From: Bolinopsis microptera | Taxonomy: Eukaryota > Ctenophora > Tentaculata > Lobata > Bolinopsidae | DNA: 64,000 nt | NCBI RefSeq assembly: GCF_026151205.1 | Contig: NC_087082.1 | Coordinates: 7,695,908 to 7,759,907 of the forward strand | Direction of reading: 5' to 3' | In this document: positions 21,730 through 32,318 of the stretch, piece by piece | Layout of the letters: each line of letters opens with the position of its first letter | Numbering within the stretch: position 1 is the first letter of the stretch | Position numbers and translations under genes: made by a program | The notes under the pieces: model-generated | Told to the model about the DNA's origin: nothing | The model's input: only the letters and a program-made list of their open reading frames with translations | Database searches by the model: none

Positions 21730-24700
21730 GAAGGAGCGGGGGAGGTTTTGCCGGGCATATTGTTGGGCATTTTATCCTGCCTCGTTATTCCTATAGAGGA
21801 GACGCTAATTTCAGATAAATTCCACATTTGACGTTGGTTTAATTGGTTCAGACTTCAAAATTTGAAGTGCAGTGAAAGCAGTATTAATGACATTCTCACT
21901 TTTCAGAACTAAGTGCCTAATATAATTAAGATATAACATCTGAACAGTTTTATTCCTGTTCCATATGATCGAGGATAGTCAGGGCTACAAAACCTGACCA
22001 AGTTTAGCTCAATCCAGTACTGCGCGTTCGAGATATGAGGTTAAATATACCAAAAATAGGGGTTTTCTGGTGTGACATCATTGTAAATTTTTTGGAGTAT
22101 AACCTCAATATCTCACAAACTATCCATTTGTGGTCTTTCTGAGTTACACTATCTGTTTCCTCTGGCAATTTCGGTTCAGAGTCAATTAAGTTTGAAACAA
22201 AATCTCAGTAAATGTGAAAGTTCTGAGGATGTCAAGTTTGTAACAAGCGCGCGCGCGCGCGCGCGCGCACACACATATGACCTCATATCTTCCACATTTA
22301 ATGATTTTTCATGGAAATTCTTTCACCATCTTGTAGCACTCATGTGCTGAGTAGGATAGCATTCTAATCATGTCTTTAAAAGCTTTAGATAGATACTGAG
22401 GAAGAAAATTCAAGCTTGTAACAAGCGCGCGCGCGCGCGCATGGCCCATACTATATGATCAATGGACGGGAGGATTAAAGTACTTTCATGCACACCAGCA
22501 TGCTCATTGATGGCTTAAAATGAAGCTAAGACATACTCCTATCAGATCCACCATAAGTTAGATACCATAATAATCATTAAATGTGTCTAAAATGAGGAAG
22601 CTTTGACAAGTGCGAGTGGTTTTGGCAAATTTTGGTATAAAATGGGCCCTGAGATCATATTTTTCTCATTAAAATCACATATATCACGTATATTTATGTG
22701 TGTTGGGTGTATCCTCATTGGTATCAACCATTTCAATCATCAAGAGCAGCTTTCCTGATTCTTTATCTCATGAAAATGGGCAAAAAAGCTCATAAATAGT
22801 CCAAAACCGGTCATTTTCGCCGCTTTAATAACCTCATTCCTGGCACCCAGAACACTTTGGGTACTCAAAACATAATTTTTCGGATACCTCAGACCCCTAA
22901 CTAGCACATGGAGCCAGAAAGAACAGCATGCAGAGACTTTTAAATTTCCATGGTTGAGAACCCAATGTCACACTATTCGTTCATTAATCCTGCTTTCACT
23001 GAGTGGGTTTTTATACGCTCTGAAAATACTTGATTTAATCAGTTAATTTGTATGATACATCGTTTAAAAGGTTGGTTCGGAAAATTTGGAAGAGCATGGA
23101 TGTTTTTAGAGCCGTTAAAATGAGTGGAAACTAGCTTACTAGTGATCAGAATAAATTCACTAACCTAGTTGCCGCATGAACACTAGGTTATTATTTGTGG
23201 TTTGTTTATTAATAAAAATTACTGTGTTGAATTGTTTTGTTTTCTCAGCAGGACTGACACTGATTAGTGGGGGTTGAACATTTTTGCAATATTTTCACGC
23301 AAAAAAGCAAAAAATTGTGTACCTCTGATATGTTTGATCGTGATATTATGATGCTTAGTGCTTACAGTCAATACTTGGTTTGTTGAGGGCTCTTTCGATA
23401 AATCATGGTTTGACTATTTATACGTTGCTACTGGAATAGGTCAAAACGGGTGTGTTTAATTAACTGCAACTGTTCTGACATCTATTGAAGCAGAGTAAAA
23501 TATGGAAACAATTTTTAAATTAGGCTATGTTAATTAATATGCTATTGAAAGATTATTTATAGTCGTTCAAAATTTGTAAACCAGAAAATCTTTTCTATTC
23601 CTGAAAATTATGACGCTTTATAGTTGTTATCAGCTCACCCCATTCTTTGTATCCTAAATTTGTATTTTATTTGCTATTCTTATTTTTTAGATTCCCTGGG
23701 AACCACTGTCCGCGAATTCTGTAATGACTGACTACAAGTTTATTAAATTTAAATGCTATTGTTGATTTCATTGGTTTAATTTACAATCAGTGTTGGGAGA
23801 GTCCGTTTTTCAAAAGATTTGAAAAGTAAAATGTTTTTAGTCCCATTATCCCATCTTGTGATTATGTAGTAAATTATTTGATTGGAAAGAAAGTTAAATT
23901 TATTTAGTAATTAGAAGTCGTCTTGGGTTTTCACATGTGGACATGCCACATGACACATGTATTCGCAAAATTATTATATTCATGTTATTTTTACAATGAA
24001 GCGACATACTGTCTCCTATTCGTGTCTAAAGAAGCCACATAAATCGTTCAACCCTACGATTGAAGCCACATAGGGCCTGGGGGACAATTTTAAACCAAAT
24101 CAATCCTCTTTTCAAAAGGGTCGACCAACCGGAAAATGAAGCTTATGCTCCTTCGCGCACGCGTGACGCGCCATATTGTCATAATCACTGACATCCGAAC
24201 CCTTTATATTTCTCTAGTTTTGTGTATAAAGTTGACGTTGACATCCCTTATAGCGCAGCACGTGTGCGCGGCGCTTTGTTATTTTTCCTTTTCTAACTGC
24301 TAACGAATAGCGGTTACACTAAATCACGCCAAGGATTTTAATTGTAATTATTCAAGAACTAGAAAGACCTTAGCATAAATTGCTCATCTCTAACCAGACT
24401 CATTTCACGCTTGCAATAGCGTGCGACCACCACAAATACCATTGCATGGTGTGACGTTGCTCTAACCAGAGCCCTCTCGCTTGCAGTAGCGCGCGACCGC
24501 GCTACTTGTGAAACAATGAACAAGCGCGTCACGCAGTACGCGTAGGCGCATGGCTATGTGAAGGTGTGACGTGTGCAATGTGGGGCAAAATATTGATTCA
24601 CGATGTCAATCTTGTAGGTTTATAACCTACCAGGACGCGCGCCGAGTTGAAACAAATATTTTACGATCATCGCCTGTTAAACATCGTTTTACCTGAGGAC

Positions 24701-25640
24701 CCCAGGCTATTATATTCATTAACATAATAAAGATTTGGCGAAATGACAGGCTGAGCGCGGCCGGCCCAGTAAACATCGTTTTGCTTTATCCAGAGCGCTT
24801 GTAGTGGCGCATGTATATGTATAATATAATCTTCACCTAACCATGTGCTTTCGCTCCACTGCGCAATTGGAATCATTTGTTTTTTAGGTAAAATTAATTT
24901 TTAGCCCAAAAACTACCCTTTTTATTTTCACTCTTTATCTAACCAGAGCCCTCGTGCTTGCAACGAAACAAGTGCGTCACGTACAACGTAGCACGCGAAG
25001 GCTCATGGTTAAGTGTATGTATGATAAAAAACATTTACCAATCTAAAATTTAACGTAAGTAAGTAAGTAAGTAAGTAAATAAAGATTATGACATAACATC
25101 ATCACAAGTGTCTACAAAATATCATTGCACTAAATAAAAAATAATTTAAATAAATATATTTTTCCATCAACATTAATAATTTATCAAATTCAATTTGATT
25201 AATTAATAAAATCTAATACATTATCTAACGTAAAACAATAAATGTGTTTATTCTATGTATTATTAAATCTAAAATAGCCAATTAACAAATATAAATCAGG
25301 TATCCGCCTGAAGTGGGCAATAATAAACTTTTCATTGTGTGCTTATGATTTACGGGTAAAGAAGTCAATTTGAGCTCTCGATTTATTTATGAGGCGAGGT
25401 CTCCTTACAAAATATATGGTGGCCGGCTTTGTATCACGTGGTGACCCCCACTGTCGCTTAGCTTCACTATAGTATAGAGTTTCGACGATACAGGGGGAGC
25501 CGCGCGCACTTGTGCGCGGCGGGTCATTGACCATTGTATCACGTTGCGACCCCCACGGTCGTTTCACGATACAGGGGGAGCCGCGCACTTCGTGCGCGGC
25601 GGGTCATACAACGTATGACAAGCAGGTCATACAACGTATG
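21730..25640. other. Intergenic island with diverged dispersed repeats, no gene seen
   Basis: It holds two copies of 'gtaacaagcgcgcgcgcgcg' (about 22,240 and 22,420), three related segments starting 'ctaaccagagccct' (about 24,391, 24,459, 24,940) in a CpG-rich stretch, and a 'gtaa' microsatellite near 25,064. I found no long tandem array and no splice-supported exon. Probably old transposon debris. Confidence 0.5.
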
Positions 25641-25643
25641 ACA
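25433..25643. repeat. Duplicated hairpin-forming unit
   Basis: The sequence 'cgatacagggggagccgcgc', followed by a GC-rich inverted repeat (GCCGCGC...GCGCGGC) and 'gggtcat', occurs at about 25,485 and 25,567. Each copy is preceded by 'gtatcacgt' and 'gacccccac'. Downstream, GTCATACAACGTATGAC, a 7-bp inverted repeat, occurs twice. It looks like a partly duplicated end of a mobile element. Confidence 0.7.
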
Positions 25644-25727
25644 AGGCCGGCTTTGATAATATAGTGTCAACTTTGTCATTTGTACTCACAGAAAATAGCA
25701 TGGATTAATTTTGGTGCTTAAATAAGA

Positions 25728-26290
25728 TTGGTAAGGTTTATAGTTCGACTATATCATTTGTATTTGTATGACAGCAAATCTTTTACCACTGTGAAATACA
25801 AGGATGTGCAGACTGAGCCAGTTCTTCTTTCAGTTGATGGCCTAGAGTTACCAAAGGGAGCCCCCTCCAATGCAAGCAAATCGATCCCAGCTTTCGGCTT
25901 CGAGCGCGAAAAGTGGCATGCAACGTATGTCAAATCCCAGCAATGACATTGCTGAGCAATGTACCAGTCCCATGAAAATGAGAAGAAAAGGTGTTACAAT
26001 GCAAGGGTTCTGGAAGTAGAGAAAGGAAGCTTCACGCCGTTAGTTTTCTCAACATCTGGTGGAATGGGTGGTGAAGCTGAAAGACTAGTAAAGAAGCTTG
26101 CTAGCAAGATGGAATACCACATAGGGCAAAGGTATTCAGATGCTGTTGGATAATTAGAAAGCGCCTTCGTTTCGAAATCCTAAGAACAACAGTGATTTCT
26201 CTACGGGGGGACAGAGGTGCAAGAAAGAACTTTGTTGATATAAACAGTTTAGATTTGAATTTGGAGCCACAAGGCAAAGGTTGATATTCA
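25728..26290 (+). pseudogene. Broken C-terminal end of a retroelement-type ORF
   Basis: Frames in this stretch carry NEKKRCYNARVLEVEKGSFT, PLVFSTSGGMGGEAERLVKK and then, one frame over, RKRLRFEILRTTVISLRGDR. This succession (SFTPLVF.T.GGMG..., then an R-rich LRGSR-like end) is what I know from the region after the reverse transcriptase in many animal non-LTR-type elements. Stops near 25,945 and a frameshift near 26,152 break it, and no reverse transcriptase core was found upstream, so it is a 3' fragment. Assignment is from pattern memory. Confidence 0.55.
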
Positions 26291-26954
26291 AATTTTTCTC
26301 CCAATATTTGAGATAGGGAAAATATTGATTTTTTGAAAGGTTGTTTTTATATAGGGTCATTGTGACAATTATGTGTATATTGTTTGAATAATTTACATCT
26401 AATCTAAAAATATTTTACCATTGTTGTAAATGTAAATGTATGTATGGTTTAATCTTTCCTGTTTAAGCTATTTAGTCGGACTAAATAGATTCCACGTTTA
26501 TAGTGCTGAGGAAGATTATTGCCCAGTAAACATGACTTCATCTCATTCAACCTCATTTCCACCGGTATTTGTCTAGATGATCCAGTTTAAAAGTGAATAA
26601 CGTCAATGAGCCCATGGATATCTCAACCGACTGCTTCAGCCATCAGCGGATACGTTATGTGCCTTTATAACCAAGACCCATTTTCGTCTTTTCACGTATC
26701 TAAGCTTCTGTACTGGTGGTGTTTGGAGTGCTTTCGAATTATGCAGTGGTGTAACCTAGTAATAAAATTAAAACATAATCGAGTTAAGTTCCTCATAATG
26801 ATATTTCATGACCTAGAAATAAAGAGAGAAATAAGGAAATTCAGAATGGTCGAAAGAGGGAGACTATCAATCGTTTGTATCAATCCTTTTGACCTATTTC
26901 GTCATTGTTTAACTCAATCAATAAGAAAGGTATTCAATACATTTAATTACAGGA
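26291..26954 (+). other. Upstream region of the S9 peptidase gene
   Basis: AT-rich. It contains GCTATTTAGTCGGACTAAAT, an inverted repeat around 26,467-26,488 (a similar 11-bp inverted repeat lies at about 2,815-2,850). The last bases 'ttaattacag' directly before 'gaATG' look like a 3' splice site, so a 5'-UTR intron is possible. The open frame at 26,606-26,968 overlaps the start and has no recognisable domain. Confidence 0.4.
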
Positions 26955-28922
26955 ATGAGTTACGGTGAATGGAAATCACCAATTACATTGGATGTTGTAA
27001 CACCTGATGCAACTGAGATTTCCACTGCAGCAATAGACAGGGTGACAGGAAAGTTATTTTGGAGATCAAAGAAACCAACCGGCCAATTTGTTGTTAGCAC
27101 TGGTGAAAGTGCAAGCTCGGCTATTGAGTGGACCCCTGAAAGTTTTAGTGTTGTAAGCAGAGTACATGAGTATGGCGGAGGTGCATTCTTTGTCCACAAT
27201 GAGGAACTTTTCTTTGTCAATAAATCTGATCAGCGGATCTACAAGCAAAGTGCCCCTGATGCTACCCCAGTACCTGTAACAGCAGATTTTGGTGATGGTA
27301 AGGTACGCTATGCTGAAGGTCATATCAACACTTTCATTGATAAAATTGTTTGTGTCCGAGAAGATCACCGAGTTGAAGGTAAGGAATGTATCAATACCAT
27401 TGTTGCCATAGATCTGTTGACTGGCAGCCAAAATGTATTGGTGGAGGGTGCTGATTTCTACAAAAGTGTTGATACTTTCGAAAATAAAATCATATTTGTT
27501 TCCTGGAACCATCCAAATATGCCCTGGGATGATACACAGATGAGTGTTGGGGAATTGGTGATGGAGGGAAGCGTTGCTTCAGCTAAAAATGTTAAGATTG
27601 TATCAACTGGTGCATCTCATTTGCAGAGTAGGTTCATTAACAAAGATGAATATCTGTACCTTAGTGACAGAACCGATTTTTGGAATGTATGGAAGTCATC
27701 TGATGAAACCAAGCCCTGGTATAAGAGCAACAATGAACCAGGGTTCCCTTTTGGTTGGTGTTTTGGATATCCTGGATATGGTATAACTAATGATGGAATT
27801 GTTATTGGAGCAAAGTCAAAAGATGGCATGGATAATTTTCTGTTTGTTGATATTGATAATCCTCAGACAATCTTAAAAGATCTGGGTCAATTGATCAGGA
27901 GCAAAGGCTACTCATTTGGAACATTTACCAATGTTCTTTGTCATGGCCATTATGTTTATGCCCTTGGTATTGATGACCCTGCTAATCCTCTCACTCTTCT
28001 TCGAGTATCATTGAAGGATGATTCTGTTTACATTTACAATAATGAGTCAGCTGAAAAAGAGTTGATGCCATACATATCCTACGCAGAGTCAGTTGAGTTC
28101 CCAACTACCGACAAAAATATGAATGCTTATGGCTTTCTTTATAGACCAAAAAATCCTGATTTCAGTCCAGATGAAAAAGAAAAGCCACCTCTTCTCTTAC
28201 GTGTTCATGGTGGTCCAACTGGAATGGCAATGAGAAGTTTAAGTATGAAAACACAATATTTCACTTCAAGAGGATTTGCTGTCTTTGATCTCGACTACAG
28301 AGGTAGTTCTGGATATGGGAGGGCTTTTAGACAAGCTCTTTATGGTAAATGGGGAGTGTATGACATAGAAGATGCCATTTCTGCAGCCCAGCATCTAGTA
28401 AATGAAGGGATAGTTGATGGAAACAGATTGAGTATTGATGGAGGAAGTGCAGGAGGCTACACAACCATGGCTATGATGGTCTTCAAAAAATACTTCCATG
28501 CTGGAGTTTCTTACTACGGAGTTTCTGATCTCTTAGGATTAGCAAAGCATACCCATAAATTCGAGTCTCAATATCTGACCAAGATGATAGGAAAACTCCC
28601 TGAAGATGAAAAGATCTACAAAGAAAGATCACCTTTGTGCCATGCTAGCCAGCTGCAATGTCCTATTGGGTTCTTCCAAGGTTCAGATGATTTTGTGTGC
28701 CCTCCACCACAGTCTAAAGAGTTGTACAATGCTGCCCTGGAAAATAGAGTTCCTACATTTTATGTGGAGTATGAGGGCGAGGCTCACGGATTTAGAAAAG
28801 CTGTAAATATACAAAGGTGCATTTCAAATGAGATTTATTTCTACTCTAAAATATTTGGCTTCAAACTGGCTGATGAAACAAAGAATCCACCACCAATAAA
28901 GAACTTGCCTGATCAAAGTTAA
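26955..28922 (+). CDS. S9 family (prolyl oligopeptidase-like) serine peptidase, intron-free
   Basis: A single 655-codon frame. The N-terminal ~400 residues have the repeated beta-blade character of an S9 propeller (HEYGGGAFFV, EYLYLSDRTDFWNVWK). The C-terminal alpha/beta-hydrolase domain is intact: HGGPTGMA (oxyanion region), nucleophile Ser in DGGSAGGY, Asp in QGSDDFVCPPPQSKEL and His in GEAHGFRKAVN. Such enzymes cleave short peptides or acylated N termini. There is no signal peptide, so it is probably cytosolic. The fold and size resemble the S9C acylaminoacyl-peptidase-like group common in bacteria and also present in some animals. It is the only intron-free gene in the window, and its codons end in A/T more often than those of the TM9SF or MGRN1-like genes. 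A retrocopy or transferred gene is possible. An AATAAA lies at 29421. Confidence 0.9.
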   Translation: MSYGEWKSPITLDVVTPDATEISTAAIDRVTGKLFWRSKKPTGQFVVSTGESASSAIEWTPESFSVVSRVHEYGGGAFFVHNEELFFVNKSDQRIYKQSAPDATPVPVTADFGDGKVRYAEGHINTFIDKIVCVREDHRVEGKECINTIVAIDLLTGSQNVLVEGADFYKSVDTFENKIIFVSWNHPNMPWDDTQMSVGELVMEGSVASAKNVKIVSTGASHLQSRFINKDEYLYLSDRTDFWNVWKSSDETKPWYKSNNEPGFPFGWCFGYPGYGITNDGIVIGAKSKDGMDNFLFVDIDNPQTILKDLGQLIRSKGYSFGTFTNVLCHGHYVYALGIDDPANPLTLLRVSLKDDSVYIYNNESAEKELMPYISYAESVEFPTTDKNMNAYGFLYRPKNPDFSPDEKEKPPLLLRVHGGPTGMAMRSLSMKTQYFTSRGFAVFDLDYRGSSGYGRAFRQALYGKWGVYDIEDAISAAQHLVNEGIVDGNRLSIDGGSAGGYTTMAMMVFKKYFHAGVSYYGVSDLLGLAKHTHKFESQYLTKMIGKLPEDEKIYKERSPLCHASQLQCPIGFFQGSDDFVCPPPQSKELYNAALENRVPTFYVEYEGEAHGFRKAVNIQRCISNEIYFYSKIFGFKLADETKNPPPIKNLPDQS

Positions 28923-29749
28923 AGAATATTCCTAGCTGTGCTAATTGTAAGAGATTGTATGATATAGCAGTTTAAGGATACCTATTATATTGCTATCTTA
29001 GTCATTGATTATATTATCATTGTTTCATATTGATTCATATTGATTGTTATGTTAAATTTGGTTAAAATTCTGTTTAAATACTGTCTATTAGTATTTATTT
29101 TAATTTTTGTGTATAATTATGAATACTATTAAGAAAAATATCAATCCTTTTAAATATTTATGTTAGTTCAATCAGATGATAAAAACTATAGAATTAAAAT
29201 TACAGTATTCAATATGATGTTCTAGATACAATATTACAATAATTTATTCCAAAGCAGAGGTTCCAAATGTTGAATATCATTTTCGGTATAATATGTAGTA
29301 ACAGGTGCTTGATTTTACATGTTTTTGATTGTTTTAGTGTTATAAAAATGTATTCTTAAAATCAAGCCTGGTATTTACTGATCCCTTGGAAACGTTAAAT
29401 GATAAATCGTTAGTGATATAAATAAACAAATTAACAACACTAAAAGAGTTAATTTCCCAGTCAGTAGTTAGTGACAATACAATTATTATAGTAATGGAAT
29501 ACTATAAATGATGGTGTCTCTAATTTGGACCAGCTCTGAGCTCACATTGAATTAAATTAATTACTTAAATTAAAACTGTGTACCATCGTACTATTACAAA
29601 AGATGAAATTGTAAGGCAAAATAAAGCTAACCGAATGTTTCAGCCACAAAGGCGATTACTTTAAGTTTTAATTACTCTATTAGGATGTACGTGATGTAAC
29701 TAACTACCTGCTAAAGACAGGTAACACAGCGTTTCTAGCTACTACTAGC
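28923..29749. other. Intergenic AT-rich stretch
   Basis: Contains AATAAA motifs at 29421 and about 29620 but no recognised gene, and no repeat beyond short AT-rich runs. Confidence 0.5.
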
Positions 29750-31998
29750 ATGTTCTGGGTGGTCTTCTCCCTTTTGCTCTCTGGAGTGTCTTCCTTCTAC
29801 ATTCCCCTTATTGCCCCTGTGGAATACAGCAGAGGACAAACCATCGAGATCAAGGTTAGCCCCAATTAATCTAGTTCCCTCTTTAGAAGTAAAGGAATCA
29901 CCAATATGTGTGTAATTTTAACAAAACAGAATCAAATTAACCGATTCATAAGTTGCAACAAGTTCCATTAAACTTGTAGCAAGATAACTGATCATATGTA
30001 CTAATGTACTAATTTATTAATGTACAATGTACTAATGTACAAATTAAATATACTTATGTACAATGTACTAATGTAGTCGCCTCCCCACAGTCGACACAAG
30101 TAGAGAGTGTACACACAGAGCTACCGTTTAGTTACCGTAAACTACCTTACTGTTTACCCAATAAAGAAGTAAACTTTGCTGAGAACTTAGGTTTGTTTAA
30201 ATATTCTCGGTCTCATTTTTAAATTCTCAAATTTATTGCTTTTCTTTCACGTCGTTTTGAGAAAATACCTGTCAATAATTGAACTAGTTTTTGTGAACTA
30301 TCCGATATAAACATTAAGATGTAACAATGTAACAGTGTAACAATGTAACAATGTAACAATTTTAAAATGTAACAATGTAAAAATGTAACAATGTTTATCT
30401 AGGCGAGGTTTTGCACGGCAGCAGAATAGTAAACACTGCGTATACAGTGAATGTAATGCAGACTACACCTTGTACTCAAGTGTGCATGGTAGCTCTCATG
30501 CCTAAAGGTAGGTTATTGTCTGTTTTATATTTTAACTCAACTCAATATAGTTTAACTAACTTACTTCAGTAGCAACTTACTTCAGTGGCAACTTACTTCA
30601 GTAGCAACTAACTTCAGTAGCAACTTACTTCAGTAGCAACTTACTTCAGTAGCATCGGCTCCCTACTAACTATGTCTAGACTTATTACGATTCGGAATAC
30701 GTTTTTTTCTATACTTTTTATTTATTAAATAAATATTTAAAGTAAAGCACCTCCGCAGAGGTAAACAGGATTATAGATATGATAGAGAAGGATTACGATG
30801 TTCACCTGATCCTAGATAACCTTCCTGTGGCTCGGAAATACTCATCTCCTGATGGGAAAATAGTAAGTTTCAAAATTAGTAAGTTTCCAGAACAAAATAG
30901 TACGTTTTCAGGGTCACCTTATTTGAATTTTTAATTGTCAACGTTTCAACTAAGATACGTTCATATTGGCTGTATTGTTCAGTGCATGTTGATTGTTGAT
31001 GTAGAAGGGGTGGGGATATCCAGTTTATGAAATTAATGTAGCTTTATTTAGAAGCTTGACCCAAAGATTGAATCCTTCACCTTCACCTAACCAAATGTTT
31101 CAGGAGTTGTATCACAGAGGACACAAAGTTGGTCAAGTTTACAAGGACAACGTTTACCTGTACAACAACTTCCATTTCAAGATCAAGTACCACGTGGGTT
31201 CCATGCCCGGCAAATTCAGAATAACTGGATTTGAGGTAAGTGTCAGATATTTCACACGTAAAATTGCACAAAACATTTGTCACGTTATTACCAGTAAACT
31301 AGGCGTATGGGTTCCACTTCAGAAGGATGATGGGTATATGATTCACTTTCACTTTCACTTTGTTACCCAGGTTGAGTCTAACAGTCACGCTGGCACTGAC
31401 TCCTGTACACAGGACGGCACACCACTACTCCTCACTAAAGATAAATCAACTACCCTCGCCTTCAGCTACAGTGTGGAATGGGAGGTAGGTCTAGGCAAGC
31501 ATATAATAATTATATAATACATATCTTATCATTCGTTTCGTTAGACATTGATTTGGTGAAAGTACCCCTTATGCTATAAGCCGCTACACTGCTTAATGAA
31601 ACTGGTGTTGTGATTGACATGTACTAGTGTACTAGTTAACTAACTTGTACTGGTGTACTAGTGTACTAGTGTACTAGTGTACTAGTAGTGTTTACTGTTT
31701 AGTAGATTACAAGTAACTACTACTCCTACCTTACAGGAAGGTACGATAGCCTGGGCATCACGCTGGGACACCTACCTCACCTCGGCTACCAACTCTCAGA
31801 TTCACTGGTTCAGTATTATTAACTCTCTTATCATAGTTCTCTTTCTCTCCGGTCTACTCGCTATGATAATGGTGCGTGCTCTCAGGAGAGACATTGCTGC
31901 TTACAACCTGGACGAGGAAATGGTAAATTAAATACTTACTCACTCACTTACTTAAGTTTACTTACTTAAGTTTACTAACTTAAGTTTACTTACTTAAG

Positions 31999-32048
<50 letters not shown>

Positions 32049-32049
32049 C

Positions 32050-32094
<45 letters not shown>

Positions 32095-32110
32095 GTACTT
32101 ACTTACTTAA

Positions 32111-32188
<78 letters not shown>

Positions 32189-32224
32189 GCTTGCTTGCTA
32201 GTTGCTTGCTTGCTTACTTACTTA

Positions 32225-32258
<34 letters not shown>

Positions 32259-32259
32259 C

Positions 32260-32318
<59 letters not shown>

